Below, in pieces: positions 17,439 to 31,830 of a DNA stretch of 64,000 nucleotides. The notes under the pieces are model-generated. The model was not told where the DNA came from. It was given only the letters and a program-made list of their open reading frames with translations, and made no database searches. How positions within the stretch are numbered: position 1 is the first letter of the stretch; every line of letters starts with the position of its first letter. The stretch comes from Desulfosediminicola ganghwensis (GTDB lineage: Bacteria; Desulfobacterota; Desulfobulbia; Desulfobulbales; Desulfocapsaceae), in contig NZ_CP050699.1 in assembly GCF_005116675.2 (NCBI RefSeq), positions 2,565,001-2,629,000 of the forward strand. Direction: 5' to 3'. The position numbers were made by a program, and so were the translations under genes.

Positions 17439-18359
17439 TCAGGTCTGTTCCCGAATGAACCGCTCAAGACAGGGGAGGACTCCGGGGGCCAGATGGGTAA
17501 ACGGCTCGGAAAGTCCCAGCACGATGTCGAAGTGATCAACACCCTCAAGCTCGAGGCGCGTCACCCTGCCGTTCTGATCATCCACCCGCTCCTGCAGGAG
17601 CTGGGAGTGAAGAGGCAGAACCACATTGTCATCGGTGCCGTGCAAAAGAAGCAGCGGCGGCGCATCGCCGCGGGCATAGGTTATCGGTCTGGAGATTTCC
17701 GGGGGGTGGGCCGTGGCAAATATCGCTCTGAAGCGCCGAAAATTTTCAGGTTCAAAGGCATAGGGCCCGGCCAGTCCGATCATGCCGCTGATGGTGCGCT
17801 CGGATATGCCCTCCTGTTCCAGGTAGCGGTTATCGAGAGCCAGCAGCGCTGCCAGATGCGCCCCGGCCGAATGGCCGATCAGCACGATGCCGTTTGCCGA
17901 TTCGGCGATATTGTCCTTTACCCAGGCCACGGATGCTGCTCCGTCTTCGATGAAGACTGGGAACTGCACCTCCGGGTAGAGCCTGTAATCGGGTATGACG
18001 GTCACATACCCGCGTGAGCTCAGGGCCTGGCCGACAAACCGATATTTTTGCCGATCCCCGCGCAGCCAGCTGCCCCCGTAAAAGAAGACCAGTACCGGTT
18101 TCTGGGGGGTACGGACCTCGGGGTAGTAGACATCGAGTTTCTGGCGTTCCAGCGGACCATAGCCGATAGCCCCGTCGAGGACGAAGCCGTCATCGGGGGC
18201 GATGGTGTTCACCATACTAAGCGGCGAACAGCCCCCCAGAAAAAAAAGCAGCATCACCAGCAGGGCGAGACAGACAGAATGAACAACCCGGCGTGCAGGG
18301 GAAGGGCTGGGCCCCTCAAGAGCCCGCTGATGTCGAGATCCACAATTCATAAACTTCAT
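17439..18359 (-). CDS. Alpha/beta-hydrolase esterase, probable lipoprotein
   Basis: About 306 residues. A hydrophobic segment ends in the lipobox LFFLGGC, which predicts a lipid-anchored periplasmic protein. The fold is the BD-FAE/carboxylesterase type: oxyanion motif FFYGGSW, nucleophile Ser in GHSAG, acid Asp in HGTDDNVV and His in GVDHFDI, so the triad is complete. The start is uncertain: in-frame starts exist at 18401, 18359 and 18350 and no clear ribosome site decides; 18359 leaves a reasonable n-region. It lies 219 bases upstream of the HAO-like gene on the same strand. Substrate unknown, probably a small ester. Confidence 0.8.
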   Translation of the reverse strand: MKFMNCGSRHQRALEGPSPSPARRVVHSVCLALLVMLLFFLGGCSPLSMVNTIAPDDGFVLDGAIGYGPLERQKLDVYYPEVRTPQKPVLVFFYGGSWLRGDRQKYRFVGQALSSRGYVTVIPDYRLYPEVQFPVFIEDGAASVAWVKDNIAESANGIVLIGHSAGAHLAALLALDNRYLEQEGISERTISGMIGLAGPYAFEPENFRRFRAIFATAHPPEISRPITYARGDAPPLLLLHGTDDNVVLPLHSQLLQERVDDQNGRVTRLELEGVDHFDIVLGLSEPFTHLAPGVLPCLERFIREQT

Positions 18360-18598
18360 TATAAGCAGTTTTGAGCCTTGATCGACCCGGCTTTCAATCA
18401 ATTCTGAGCGGTGGTTCCAGGCCGATTACCGTTTGGCCATCGACTTCTCAAAGGTTCAGTTCGGGCTCTTTTCCCAAGGATCCGCTGCGGTATCTGTATC
18501 GTTTTCATGCGACTGATAGCATAGCCTGGACACTGTATGGCAAGGTAAAAAATGTTAATTCGTGCCAGCCACCTCCGTTGCAGAAAGCTCTGGGGAGT

Positions 18599-18640
18599 AA
18601 AAAGGGGACAATACTTATCATGGATGTCCCCGATTTATTC
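18599..18640. repeat. RAYT-end-like palindromic remnant
   Basis: AAAAAGGGGACAATACTTAT and, a few bases on, GGATGTCCCCGATTTATTC put two GGGGACA cores in inverted orientation within about 40 bases. The second half recurs at 21132-21150 with one mismatch. These resemble, without being identical to, the GGGGACAGACC ends of the RAYT element, and look like a solo or internally deleted REP/MITE. Confidence 0.5.
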
Positions 18641-18657
18641 TCAGCAGGCCAGCCGGA

Positions 18658-20118
18658 CTATCCTATCTTTATGACCACCAGAGTGATGTCATCCTCCTGG
18701 GGAAGCCCGTCACGAAACCGTTCCACCTCAAGAACCACCTCTTGCTGAATTTCCCTGGCTGATCTGCTCGAGTTATGCTCAATCAGCTCCCGCAGCCGTT
18801 TTTTACCGAACAGGAGGTTTTGCCTGTTCATGGTTTCATGAATGCCGTCAGTGCCGATGACTACTATATCGCCTTCACTGAGGTTCTGCTCGACCTGGTT
18901 CTCAAACCTGAAATCGGCATCCACTCCGAGTACCAGCCCCTTGCCCCCCAGCTCTGTGAACTGGCCGGTTTCTCTCCGGTAATATACAGCCGGTTCGTGC
19001 CCCGCCCGGACCCATCGTATAACTTTGCTTGCTTGATCGATCTCCAGGAAGAACATGGTGGTGAAAACACCACTGATAGCACAGTCCTTGGTAAGGTTTT
19101 TGTTAACGGTGGCAAGTAGATCAGCGGGATTGGTGTACGTCTGGATAGCCGAGACCATATAAGCCCGGACGCTGGTCATCAGCATCGCAGCCCCGACACC
19201 GTGGCCGCATACATCGGCCACCGCGACACCAAACTTCTCATCGGGGAGCAGGAAGTAATCGTAATAATCCCCCCCAGTCTGATCACAGTAAAGAGAGAAT
19301 CCGCTGATATCATATCCCTTAAGATACGGGCTCTTCACTGGCAACAGGTTTTGCTGCACCTCCTCGGCGAGCCGCAGAGCGCTCATCAACTCGAAGCGGT
19401 GCCTGAGCCCGTCGATCATATGGTTGGTATGGCCGGCAATCACCCCGAACTCATCTCTGGTGGCCACCGCCACCTTGCGGCTGAGATCTCCTCTTTGCAC
19501 CTGCTCCAGGACATTGGTCTGGTTTTTGAACAGCAGCTTGAGGTTTCTGGAGTAGGAGACGATCAGGTTAGTGACCAGAATCAGCAATGCTCCAATAATA
19601 AACAATATCTCATAGATAACTGACAGTTTCGCATCCATGATAGCATCAGGATCCTTGGATGTCTCTGTGAGCCACTCCACATCACGCACAAATACCAGCA
19701 CGAGTACTATCCCAACCAGCACGGTGGTGATTACGGCCACCAGAGCGTATTTTCTGCTCAACGAAAAAAATCTGGTAGGTATCGGGATCTCCTGGTTTTC
19801 TTCCATGGCTTCCAGAATTCCCTTTCGTTCTGTAGCCAAGGAGGAATCAAGACCGATAAAAAAACCGGCGATGAAGCAACCGATAAAAAGGGAGAGCAGG
19901 CTGTAGATCGGTAAACCCAGCACCAGAAGAAAGTAGAGATTGGTAAGAAGTGCCGCCCCGAGGCAGATGCCGAAGTCGAGGATAAAGGCCCTGGCTGGTC
20001 GGTGAATATGGCTTGCACCAGCTAGGAAATGCTTTACCATTGGCCCCCTGATTAGGAGCAGGGGCAAAAAACCTAAACCGATCACCGTCCCCAGCCGCAC
20101 GGGGGACAAGGTTGCCAT
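18658..20118 (-). CDS. Membrane-bound SpoIIE-type PP2C serine phosphatase
   Basis: 486 residues. The N-terminal half is membrane protein, with hydrophobic segments near 8-24, 45-70, 72-95, 122-145 and 165-188. A HAMP-like linker (QVQRGDLSRKVAVATRDEFG) follows near 205-235. The C-terminal SpoIIE domain (about 250-486) has the metal-binding Asp in TGGDYYDY, the VADVCGHGVGAAMLM motif, VRAGHEP, the Asp in IVVIGTDGIHE and the final EDDITLVVIK. It should dephosphorylate an anti-anti-sigma or similar STAS protein. No STAS or anti-sigma kinase gene is adjacent, so the partner is elsewhere. No clear ribosome site precedes the ATG, so the start could be slightly different. Confidence 0.88.
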   Translation of the reverse strand: MATLSPVRLGTVIGLGFLPLLLIRGPMVKHFLAGASHIHRPARAFILDFGICLGAALLTNLYFLLVLGLPIYSLLSLFIGCFIAGFFIGLDSSLATERKGILEAMEENQEIPIPTRFFSLSRKYALVAVITTVLVGIVLVLVFVRDVEWLTETSKDPDAIMDAKLSVIYEILFIIGALLILVTNLIVSYSRNLKLLFKNQTNVLEQVQRGDLSRKVAVATRDEFGVIAGHTNHMIDGLRHRFELMSALRLAEEVQQNLLPVKSPYLKGYDISGFSLYCDQTGGDYYDYFLLPDEKFGVAVADVCGHGVGAAMLMTSVRAYMVSAIQTYTNPADLLATVNKNLTKDCAISGVFTTMFFLEIDQASKVIRWVRAGHEPAVYYRRETGQFTELGGKGLVLGVDADFRFENQVEQNLSEGDIVVIGTDGIHETMNRQNLLFGKKRLRELIEHNSSRSAREIQQEVVLEVERFRDGLPQEDDITLVVIKIG

Positions 20119-20727
20119 GAACGGTCAGACCTGACCGCCATAATAGGTCAGGGCCAGAATTGCAAAGAAGTAGTTCACCGCAATTTTCATAGGCTGCTTC
20201 AAAAGCTGAATGCGTTTTGTGAAAATATCCGTCTATTTTTTGATTAGTTTCAATAAGTAATCATCAACAACCCTAACTCATCACTGGCTCAATTACAATA
20301 CGAGTAGGAAGTTACCGAGTCATGAGACAAGAGGCCAGCACATTGGCGACCCTCTTTTACAAGAGTTCTCTGCCAAGAACATTATTCCACTGCAACCTGA
20401 CGACACTTTGTGCTGCATTTCTGCAATTACAACCTCAGCAATACAGCGAAGGAGTCGTGCAGTTCAATAACAGAATTAAATTTATAGACTCTACCCGGCC
20501 ATGAAAAGAGGCTATCTTCGACTAATGTGAGTAAAATTATTTTCACAGCCCAAAGAGGCAATAGCGACCAAACCTTCTGGGGAATTAAATTGTTTTCACT
20601 TGCCTTGAGCTCAAAACATACATAGCATCTATCTGAAATTGCGAATAACAATGAAGATGCAGCAGTTTTGCTCTGATGATACCTGCGACAAAATTCACCT
20701 GCCAACCTGTCCCGGAAAGGATTTGCC
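20119..20727. other. 609-base gap with no recognisable gene
   Basis: Short open frames occur on both strands but none has a family signature, ribosome site or plausible composition. It must hold the promoter of the phosphatase gene (leftward) and of the DUF2237 gene (rightward). GGAAAGG about 7 bases before 20728 is the ribosome site of the latter. Confidence 0.4.
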
Positions 20728-21102
20728 ATGACAGCACATAAGAACGTATTAGGGGTACCGCTCGAAACCTGCAGCCTTGATCCTCTGACAGGCTTTAGCC
20801 GAGAGGGAGACTGCAAAGTAACAGAAGAGGATATTGGAGTTCATGCCGTGTGTGTGGTGGTATCAGAGGAGTTTCTCAGCTTTTCAAAGGATATGGGGAA
20901 TGACCTCAGCACACCGATACCGATGTTCGGTTTTAAAGGATTGAAACCTGGGGATCGCTGGTGCCTTTGTGCCTCGAGGTGGAAAGAAGCCCTTGATCAT
21001 GGAATCGCCCCATCTGTTGATCTCATGGCGACCCATGAGTCCGCACTTGAGTATGTAGGCCTTGAGGATCTCCTGCGTCACTCTTTAGGCAAAGATCATT
21101 AG
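20728..21102 (+). CDS. DUF2237 family protein
   Basis: 124 residues, a full-length match in pattern to the DUF2237 family: VLGVPLETCS, DPLTGFSREG, GNDLSTPIPMFGFKGL and LKPGDRWCLCASRW, ending with THESALEYVGLEDL. Two conserved cysteines (ETCS and WCLCA) are retained. Cytosolic; no function is established for the family. GGAAAGG precedes the ATG with good spacing. It is a single-gene unit followed by repeat and mobile-element debris. Confidence 0.9.
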   Translation: MTAHKNVLGVPLETCSLDPLTGFSREGDCKVTEEDIGVHAVCVVVSEEFLSFSKDMGNDLSTPIPMFGFKGLKPGDRWCLCASRWKEALDHGIAPSVDLMATHESALEYVGLEDLLRHSLGKDH

Positions 21103-21130
21103 ATGAGGAGTTCAGCCATAATCTTGTGAG

Positions 21131-21150
21131 AGGATGTCCCCGATTTGTTC
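21131..21150. repeat. Short dispersed repeat (partner of 18622-18640)
   Basis: GGATGTCCCCGATTTGTTC differs from the copy at 18622 by one base and has the same orientation. Together the two copies flank the phosphatase and DUF2237 genes as direct repeats about 2.5 kb apart. Confidence 0.45.
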
Positions 21151-21217
21151 AATATTATCAATTGTGGTGTAGAAGAATGAATGAAAAAAACATTGGCATT
21201 TTCTTAGTCTTGTAAGT

Positions 21218-21358
21218 GTGTTGTGTGTTATGTCTTATGGTTATCGTGTGACCTATTATTGGTCAAATGATGATTTGACAAGAGCCTTGTTTAGTTTTGC
21301 TGTTATGTTTGGGTTCATTTATGTTTTTTTTCATTCACTTTCAAAATCAAAAAAATAA
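21218..21358 (+). CDS. Possible small membrane peptide (uncertain)
   Basis: A 46-codon frame starting at a GTG (or ATG 21230) encodes one hydrophobic segment (RALFSFAVMFGFIYVFF) and a basic tail. A short frame starting at the ATG at about 21177 (MNEKNIGIFLVL) precedes it and would join it if one base were added near 21211, so it may be a frameshifted relic of a slightly longer two-helix protein. No family recognised. Confidence 0.25.
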   Translation: MLCVMSYGYRVTYYWSNDDLTRALFSFAVMFGFIYVFFHSLSKSKK

Positions 21359-21427
21359 CTTTGCAAAAATAAAAGGGATCAGAGTGAGGCTCTCTAATTA
21401 ATCTGTCCGTTTTATTGAGGGAGCCTC

Positions 21428-21482
21428 AGGCCAGGCCGTCCTAGAAAAACGAATTAGTAAAGTCTAAAACATGGTTTGTCCC
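21428..21482 (+). pseudogene. RAYT gene 3' remnant and element right end
   Basis: The bases encode the last residues of a RAYT (the GRPRK-like basic tail) and then AAAACATGGTTTGTCCC, the right terminal repeat. They align closely with 13544-13590 of the intact RAYT. Everything upstream of the last 10 or so codons is gone. The right repeat is completed by CTATTT after the IS4 copy at 23058-23063. Confidence 0.7.
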
Positions 21483-23046
21483 GAATGGCGCTAGTTTAAG
21501 CGTGTTTTATAGGTGAAAAGCAACTGAATATATTGGCAAAAATTGGTATAATTTGCTATGCGAAACCAACACCAAATCATGCCAATGTTGCCCGGTTTTC
21601 ACCTTCCCAAACGAGGTAGAAAACCTCATAGCCAACAACAAAAATTTGCTCGAAAAATCACTTCCCTCAGACAGAACTCTTTTAAACAGATAGGAGAGAT
21701 TTTTGGGCAATTCATTCCCACGAAATTGCTCAAACAGGATCCTTCGGGAAAGATGAGCAGACGACGTTTGTTTACCAAGGAAAACACTTTTTGGTCCTTC
21801 TTAGGCCAAGTCCTTGATGCAGACGGTGGATGTAGAGAAGCTGTAAAAAAGTTGCAATCATATGCATCTAACCACGGCCTTCGGCTTCCATCATCATCTA
21901 CCGCTTCATATTGCTGTGCACGTAAGAAATTAGATGAAAATCTGCTTGTTGAGGTGTTTCAACATACTGCTAAATGGTCCGGAGCACGACGTGCATCTCA
22001 TTCATTAAATGATCGCCAGGTAATTGTTGTTGATGGGACAGGTGTTACAATGGCGGATACAGCAGAAAATCAAGAGCTTTGGCCACAGTCATCGAACCAG
22101 AAACCAGGATGCGGCTTCCCCTCAGCACGAATATGCGCATACTTTTCATTGCAAACCGGAACAATGCTCAGCTATGCCATCGGTAATAAAAAGAGTAACG
22201 AACTTCCATTGTTCCGTAAGCAGTGGTCCACCTTTGAGGCTGGTGATATCTTTCTTGGTGATAAAGGTTTTTGTAGTTACTTCGATTTAGCCGAGCTGAA
22301 AAAACGCTGTGTTGATAGTGTGATAACACTTGCTCGTAGAAAACCAGTCGGTAGGAAAAACTGCATTAAAGAATTCGCTCCTGATGATCTACTGATTGAA
22401 TGGAAAAAACCAGTATACAGGGAAATGGTGTCGTATTCGCGGAAAACCTGGGAGGACCTTCCCGACAAACTCGTTATGAGACAAATCAAAGTAAAGGTGA
22501 CTCAATCAGGGTTTAGAACAAAAGAATTTCATATTGTTACCACGCTAATCGATCAAGATCAGTACCTGAAAGACGAAATTGCAGCGTTATACCTTAAGCG
22601 TTGGGATGTCGAACTTTTCTTTCGTGATATCAAGACAACGATGGGATTTGATATCCTCCGGTGCCAATCGCCTGAAATGATAAAGAAAGAAATTTTAATG
22701 TACTTCATAGCGTACAACTGCATCCGGCGCATAATGTTACAAGCGACACAGCTGGTAGACATTGATATCCGGTCTATCAGTTTCAAAGGAAGTCTACAGG
22801 CTATTAGAAGTTGGGAACCACGGTTGGGGTCCTCTAGGTTGAGCACAAATGAAAGACAAAACATGCTCTCAGATTTATCCTTTGTCGTGGCTCGTTGCAA
22901 AGTTTTCGACAGGCCTGGACGAAGCGATCCGCGGTGTCTTAAGCGAAGACCAAAACCTTATCAGTTACTCAACAAACCTAGAAGTGAAATGGTCGAAATA
23001 CAGCATCGGAGCAGATATGAAAAAAAGGCTTAAACTAGCGCCATTC
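21483..23046 (+). mobile_element. IS4-family insertion sequence, copy 2
   Basis: 1564 bp bounded by the same kind of inverted ends as copy 1 (GAATGGCGCTAGTTTAAGC). An exact 11-bp direct repeat TGGTTTGTCCC lies on either side (21472-21482 and 23047-23057). It occupies the homologous position in a second, diverged RAYT right end. Because both the IS and its target have diverged from copy 1, the two insertions look independent. Confidence 0.9.
21558..23033 (+). CDS. IS4-family transposase, copy 2
   Basis: 491 residues, complete. Catalytic motifs match copy 1: Asp in VIVVDGTGVTM, Asp in IFLGDKGFCSYFDL, and Glu in LKRWDVELFFRDIKTTMG. About two thirds of residues are identical to copy 1, so these are different members of one IS group and not recent duplicates. 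As in copy 1, a TATAAT box (21547-21552) sits just before the assigned ATG and there is no ribosome site, which suggests leaderless translation or a different start. Confidence 0.9.
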   Translation: MRNQHQIMPMLPGFHLPKRGRKPHSQQQKFARKITSLRQNSFKQIGEIFGQFIPTKLLKQDPSGKMSRRRLFTKENTFWSFLGQVLDADGGCREAVKKLQSYASNHGLRLPSSSTASYCCARKKLDENLLVEVFQHTAKWSGARRASHSLNDRQVIVVDGTGVTMADTAENQELWPQSSNQKPGCGFPSARICAYFSLQTGTMLSYAIGNKKSNELPLFRKQWSTFEAGDIFLGDKGFCSYFDLAELKKRCVDSVITLARRKPVGRKNCIKEFAPDDLLIEWKKPVYREMVSYSRKTWEDLPDKLVMRQIKVKVTQSGFRTKEFHIVTTLIDQDQYLKDEIAALYLKRWDVELFFRDIKTTMGFDILRCQSPEMIKKEILMYFIAYNCIRRIMLQATQLVDIDIRSISFKGSLQAIRSWEPRLGSSRLSTNERQNMLSDLSFVVARCKVFDRPGRSDPRCLKRRPKPYQLLNKPRSEMVEIQHRSRYEKKA

Positions 23047-23089
23047 TGGTTTGTCCCCTATTTCTTCGCTTCGGAACAAGGAGCACGCA

Positions 23090-23974
23090 ATCAGAAAAAA
23101 TCACGCCTCAATTGTTTTGCTGGCGCTTGTGGCCTTAGTCGCCATCGCGGTGGAGTCGCAATCGAAAGACGCCGAACGAAGCGAAGATTGGGTGTACATC
23201 CAAAACGCTGAGTTGCGCGTTGGACTGTTACGCTCTCATGGCGGCGCTATAGGGTACCTTTCTGACCGAAACTCTAGATTCAACGCTCTCAACCACGACG
23301 ATCACGGCAGGTTAATCCAACAGTCGTATTACGGTGACAAAGACGGCTCACGTTGGGGTGACAAGCCGTGGCGTTATAATCCTGTGCAAGGCGGCGACTC
23401 CAAAGGCAAGGCTGCAAAACTCGTGAATTTCAAAGCCACGGGTACAACCGCATATGCCAAAACCGTCCCGCGCCATTGGGCATCTGGCCAATTGCTGGAA
23501 GATTGCACGATGGAACAGTGGGTCGAGCTGGACGGGCCTATTGTTCGAGTGCGCTTCAAATTCACTTACAACGGTTTGAAATCGCATAAACCTTGGTATC
23601 AAGAGATGCCAGCAGTGTTCGTTTCACCAAAATTATCCACGCTCGTCACCTACACTGGACAAAAACCGTGGACCGGTTCAGCATTGACGCGAAAGAAACC
23701 TGGCTGGCCCAACGAGCATGTCGCTCTTTCTGAAAGCTGGGCCGCCTTTGTTGATGAGTATGGAAACGGGATCGGTGTCTATGTGCCCGGCACGACAGAA
23801 GCGACAGCGTATCGGTTCAAGGGTGGCTCTGGCACCGACTGTTCGTATATCGCGCCATTGCGAACGTTCGCGCTCACCCCAGAACTGTCGTTCTCGTATT
23901 CCGCATATTTCACACTCGGTAACGTAGACACGATTCGCGATCGTTTCGCGCGGTTGCAAGCGCAAACAAAATAA
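23090..23974 (+). CDS. Secreted protein of unknown function, start codon apparently ATC
   Basis: About 295 residues with a signal peptide (ASIVLLALVALVAIAVES). A strong ribosome site AAGGAG at 23078-23083 stands 6 bases before an ATC codon at 23090 that begins a textbook signal peptide (IRKNHASIV), so the natural start was probably ATG. Upstream in-frame alternatives such as the TTG at 23051 fall inside the IS4 target repeat. The body shows conserved-looking blocks: RVGLLRSHGGAIGYLSD, WAAFVDEYGNGIGVYVPG and SYIAPLRTFALTP. It resembles uncharacterised secreted beta-sandwich proteins of myxobacteria and planctomycetes. Codon choice differs from neighbours, suggesting transfer. Confidence 0.7.
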   Translation: MRKNHASIVLLALVALVAIAVESQSKDAERSEDWVYIQNAELRVGLLRSHGGAIGYLSDRNSRFNALNHDDHGRLIQQSYYGDKDGSRWGDKPWRYNPVQGGDSKGKAAKLVNFKATGTTAYAKTVPRHWASGQLLEDCTMEQWVELDGPIVRVRFKFTYNGLKSHKPWYQEMPAVFVSPKLSTLVTYTGQKPWTGSALTRKKPGWPNEHVALSESWAAFVDEYGNGIGVYVPGTTEATAYRFKGGSGTDCSYIAPLRTFALTPELSFSYSAYFTLGNVDTIRDRFARLQAQTK

Positions 23975-24061
23975 GGCATAACAAGAAGTTAGTAGGTATG
24001 GGCAGGTTGAAATTCCCCCGGTTGTTGGTATTTGCATAACTGTTTCTCAGGCCGCAGTGAT

Positions 24062-24448
24062 TTAAAACAAAAAACGCAAGATTCGGTAACTTTCTATCAC
24101 CAGTATCACCGCCCAGAAAAAAATACATATCCCGGCGGCGGCAGCTGAAATATCTTTTATCACTTTGACCTTATGACTTTCCTTTGTTGTGATGAAGTCG
24201 CAAAGAGCTTCTATGGCGCTGTTGAACAGCTCTGCCATCAGCATCATGGTGGTTGCTGCAGCAAGAAGGAGAAAATCTATCCACTGGCGGAAAAAGAAAA
24301 AGGTGGAGAGGACAATCGCCGAGAGTACCAGTTTGTAGGTAACACTAAAGTCATAACGAACAGCATATTTCAATCCAGAAAGCACGACTCGCACTTTTTG
24401 CAGCGGATGATAGCCACCATCATCACTCTTTGAAAATTTATTTTTCAT
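24062..24448 (-). CDS. dgkA: Diacylglycerol kinase (prokaryotic DgkA family)
   Basis: 128 residues, the normal size. An amphipathic N-terminal helix leads into three membrane helices. The family signature is present: Glu and Asn in AELFNSAIEALCD and KVIKDISAAA, which carry the catalytic and metal-binding residues. It phosphorylates diacylglycerol (or undecaprenol) in the inner membrane for lipid recycling. It is 21 bases after the PAP2 phosphatase gene on the same strand, so the two are probably cotranscribed and act on related lipids. Confidence 0.92.
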   Translation of the reverse strand: MKNKFSKSDDGGYHPLQKVRVVLSGLKYAVRYDFSVTYKLVLSAIVLSTFFFFRQWIDFLLLAAATTMMLMAELFNSAIEALCDFITTKESHKVKVIKDISAAAAGICIFFWAVILVIESYRILRFLF

Positions 24449-24469
24449 TCTTCACCTCGTTTTTGAGCA

Positions 24470-24946
24470 TTATGCCTCAAAGAAGATCAAGATCCGGTGC
24501 AAAATAAATAGCCAGCCGATGCCCAACAGGCCTCCAGCAATAACATCCGACACATAATGAACCTGGAGATAAATCCTCGAATACCCAACAATAACAGCAA
24601 GAGTGATTAGGGCCAGCCAAAGTGGCAACACCATATGGGCAGGCATCTGCTTACTGAAGGTGATCCCACAGGCAATGGTAAAGGCGAAAATCTGGGCAGT
24701 GTGGGCGCTTGGGAAAGAGAAATCCGAGGGCATATCGACCAGAAGCCCTTCCGCCGGGGGGCGTGGCCTGGCAAAAAAAAGTTTGAGCGAATGGGAGAGG
24801 AAAGAGCTGCCGCAAAGCCCCCCAATAATGAGGAATACATCAACAATACCGTTTCTTTGCACGACAAGCAGGCCGAGTACTGCAGCAACCGGCAGGAGAA
24901 TGATCAGGGAACCACACCAGGTCACGGTTTTGAAAAAGATATCCAT
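24470..24946 (-). CDS. PAP2-family membrane phosphatase
   Basis: 158 residues with five or six hydrophobic helices. The three phosphatase motifs are complete: KLFFARPRP, PSAHTAQ with the catalytic His, and SRIYLQVHYVSDV. It should dephosphorylate a lipid phosphate such as phosphatidic acid or undecaprenyl diphosphate, facing the periplasm. Together with the downstream diacylglycerol kinase it forms a lipid phosphate turnover pair. Confidence 0.92.
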   Translation of the reverse strand: MDIFFKTVTWCGSLIILLPVAAVLGLLVVQRNGIVDVFLIIGGLCGSSFLSHSLKLFFARPRPPAEGLLVDMPSDFSFPSAHTAQIFAFTIACGITFSKQMPAHMVLPLWLALITLAVIVGYSRIYLQVHYVSDVIAGGLLGIGWLFILHRILIFFEA

Positions 24947-25280
24947 CTCACCTCCGGGATTACTCTTGAAAGCTAACGGGAACTCGCCGGATTAAAGTGG
25001 TTTTCACCATCCATAGTGATTGCCAGCTTTAATGCTGGCGATGTCAACTGTATGTTTTCTTGCAATTTCCACTACGGTCTTAAATGTCAGCAAAATTCGA
25101 AACACCCTTGCTGCCTCACGGCAGGAATATTACGCGAGGTGCCTGGAGTGGGGGGGACGTTTGTCAGGGAATCAAGCGAGCCAGTAACAAAAGCGGACAT
25201 CCATGAACGTATTATTAGTCTCCTTTAGTTTCGGTCGTCCTGCTGAACATTCCTCTGACATAGCGTAAGAATGACAATAA
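24947..25280. other. 334-base gap; small hairpin only
   Basis: No gene recognised. A perfect hairpin GCCAGC-TTTAAT-GCTGGC lies at 25022-25039 but has no T-run on either strand, so its role is unclear. The gap separates the lipid pair from the end of gltD, all leftward. Confidence 0.35.
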
Positions 25281-31203
<5,923 letters not shown>

Positions 31204-31479
31204 TTTTCTCCTCCATGGTCATACTTGAGCGAAATTTTCCGGTTCCCACCTTGTGGCTGTTATAATGATCATTCTCCAACAGATTATCAGACTTGCCAGA
31301 CCGAGAACAATCGTATTCTGCATATGCTCCGTTGCTCAGCGTGCAATGGCCACTTTCATAGTGCCTCAATAACCTGAGGCCTCTGCCCACAGCCGGCCTG
31401 TCAGAACGAAATATCGCCGTAGTAGATACAAAGAAGACTGCTGATTATTCTGAATTGAAACGGCAGGGGAATCGCGTCC

Positions 31480-31770
31480 GTGTTCAAGAGCGCTGGCGAT
31501 ACAACAAAGAGCTTAAGTAAATCGAGTTACTCTACCGGAGAAGAAGGTAAGGGTGTGGATGTGATTGCTCAAAAGGTGGCGCAATTGTTGGATATGGATG
31601 TCCATGAGATCTGGCAATCTGGTACGTATAAACGGTTGGTAACGGCCCGCTGCTTGCGCTCTTTTTGAGCCGTGCGGGAAAGGGGAGAGAGCATGGCTTC
31701 AATGGGTCGACGGCTGGGGATTTCAACTGTTGCAGTAAGTAAGTCTATTGCCAGAGGTGAGAAAATTTGA
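31480..31770 (+). pseudogene. RAYT C-terminal remnant with an in-frame stop
   Basis: The frame reads VDVIAQKVAQLLDMDVHEIW then a short loop, ARCLRSF, stop, AVRERGESMASMGRRLGIST and SKSIARGEKI. This is the DnaA/HTH-like C-terminal domain found on many RAYT transposases, where the consensus has a Trp (TGG) exactly where this copy has TGA (31666-31668). The catalytic domain is absent. It is a relic of a different RAYT subtype from the one at 12877, which lacks this domain. Confidence 0.65.
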
Positions 31771-31830
31771 GAAGAGCCAATCCCTGAAACCTTCACTTTG
31801 AAAGATATGTATAAAACTTGAATGTACCAA

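Noticed and set aside
20427-20816. 129-codon minus-strand open frame upstream of DUF2237
   Set aside because: It overlaps the DUF2237 start, has no recognisable motif and no ribosome site.
31666-31668. In-frame TGA in the RAYT remnant as a selenocysteine codon
   Set aside because: The family has Trp (TGG) here, the catalytic domain is missing, and I see no selenocysteine insertion hairpin after it; nonsense mutation is simpler.
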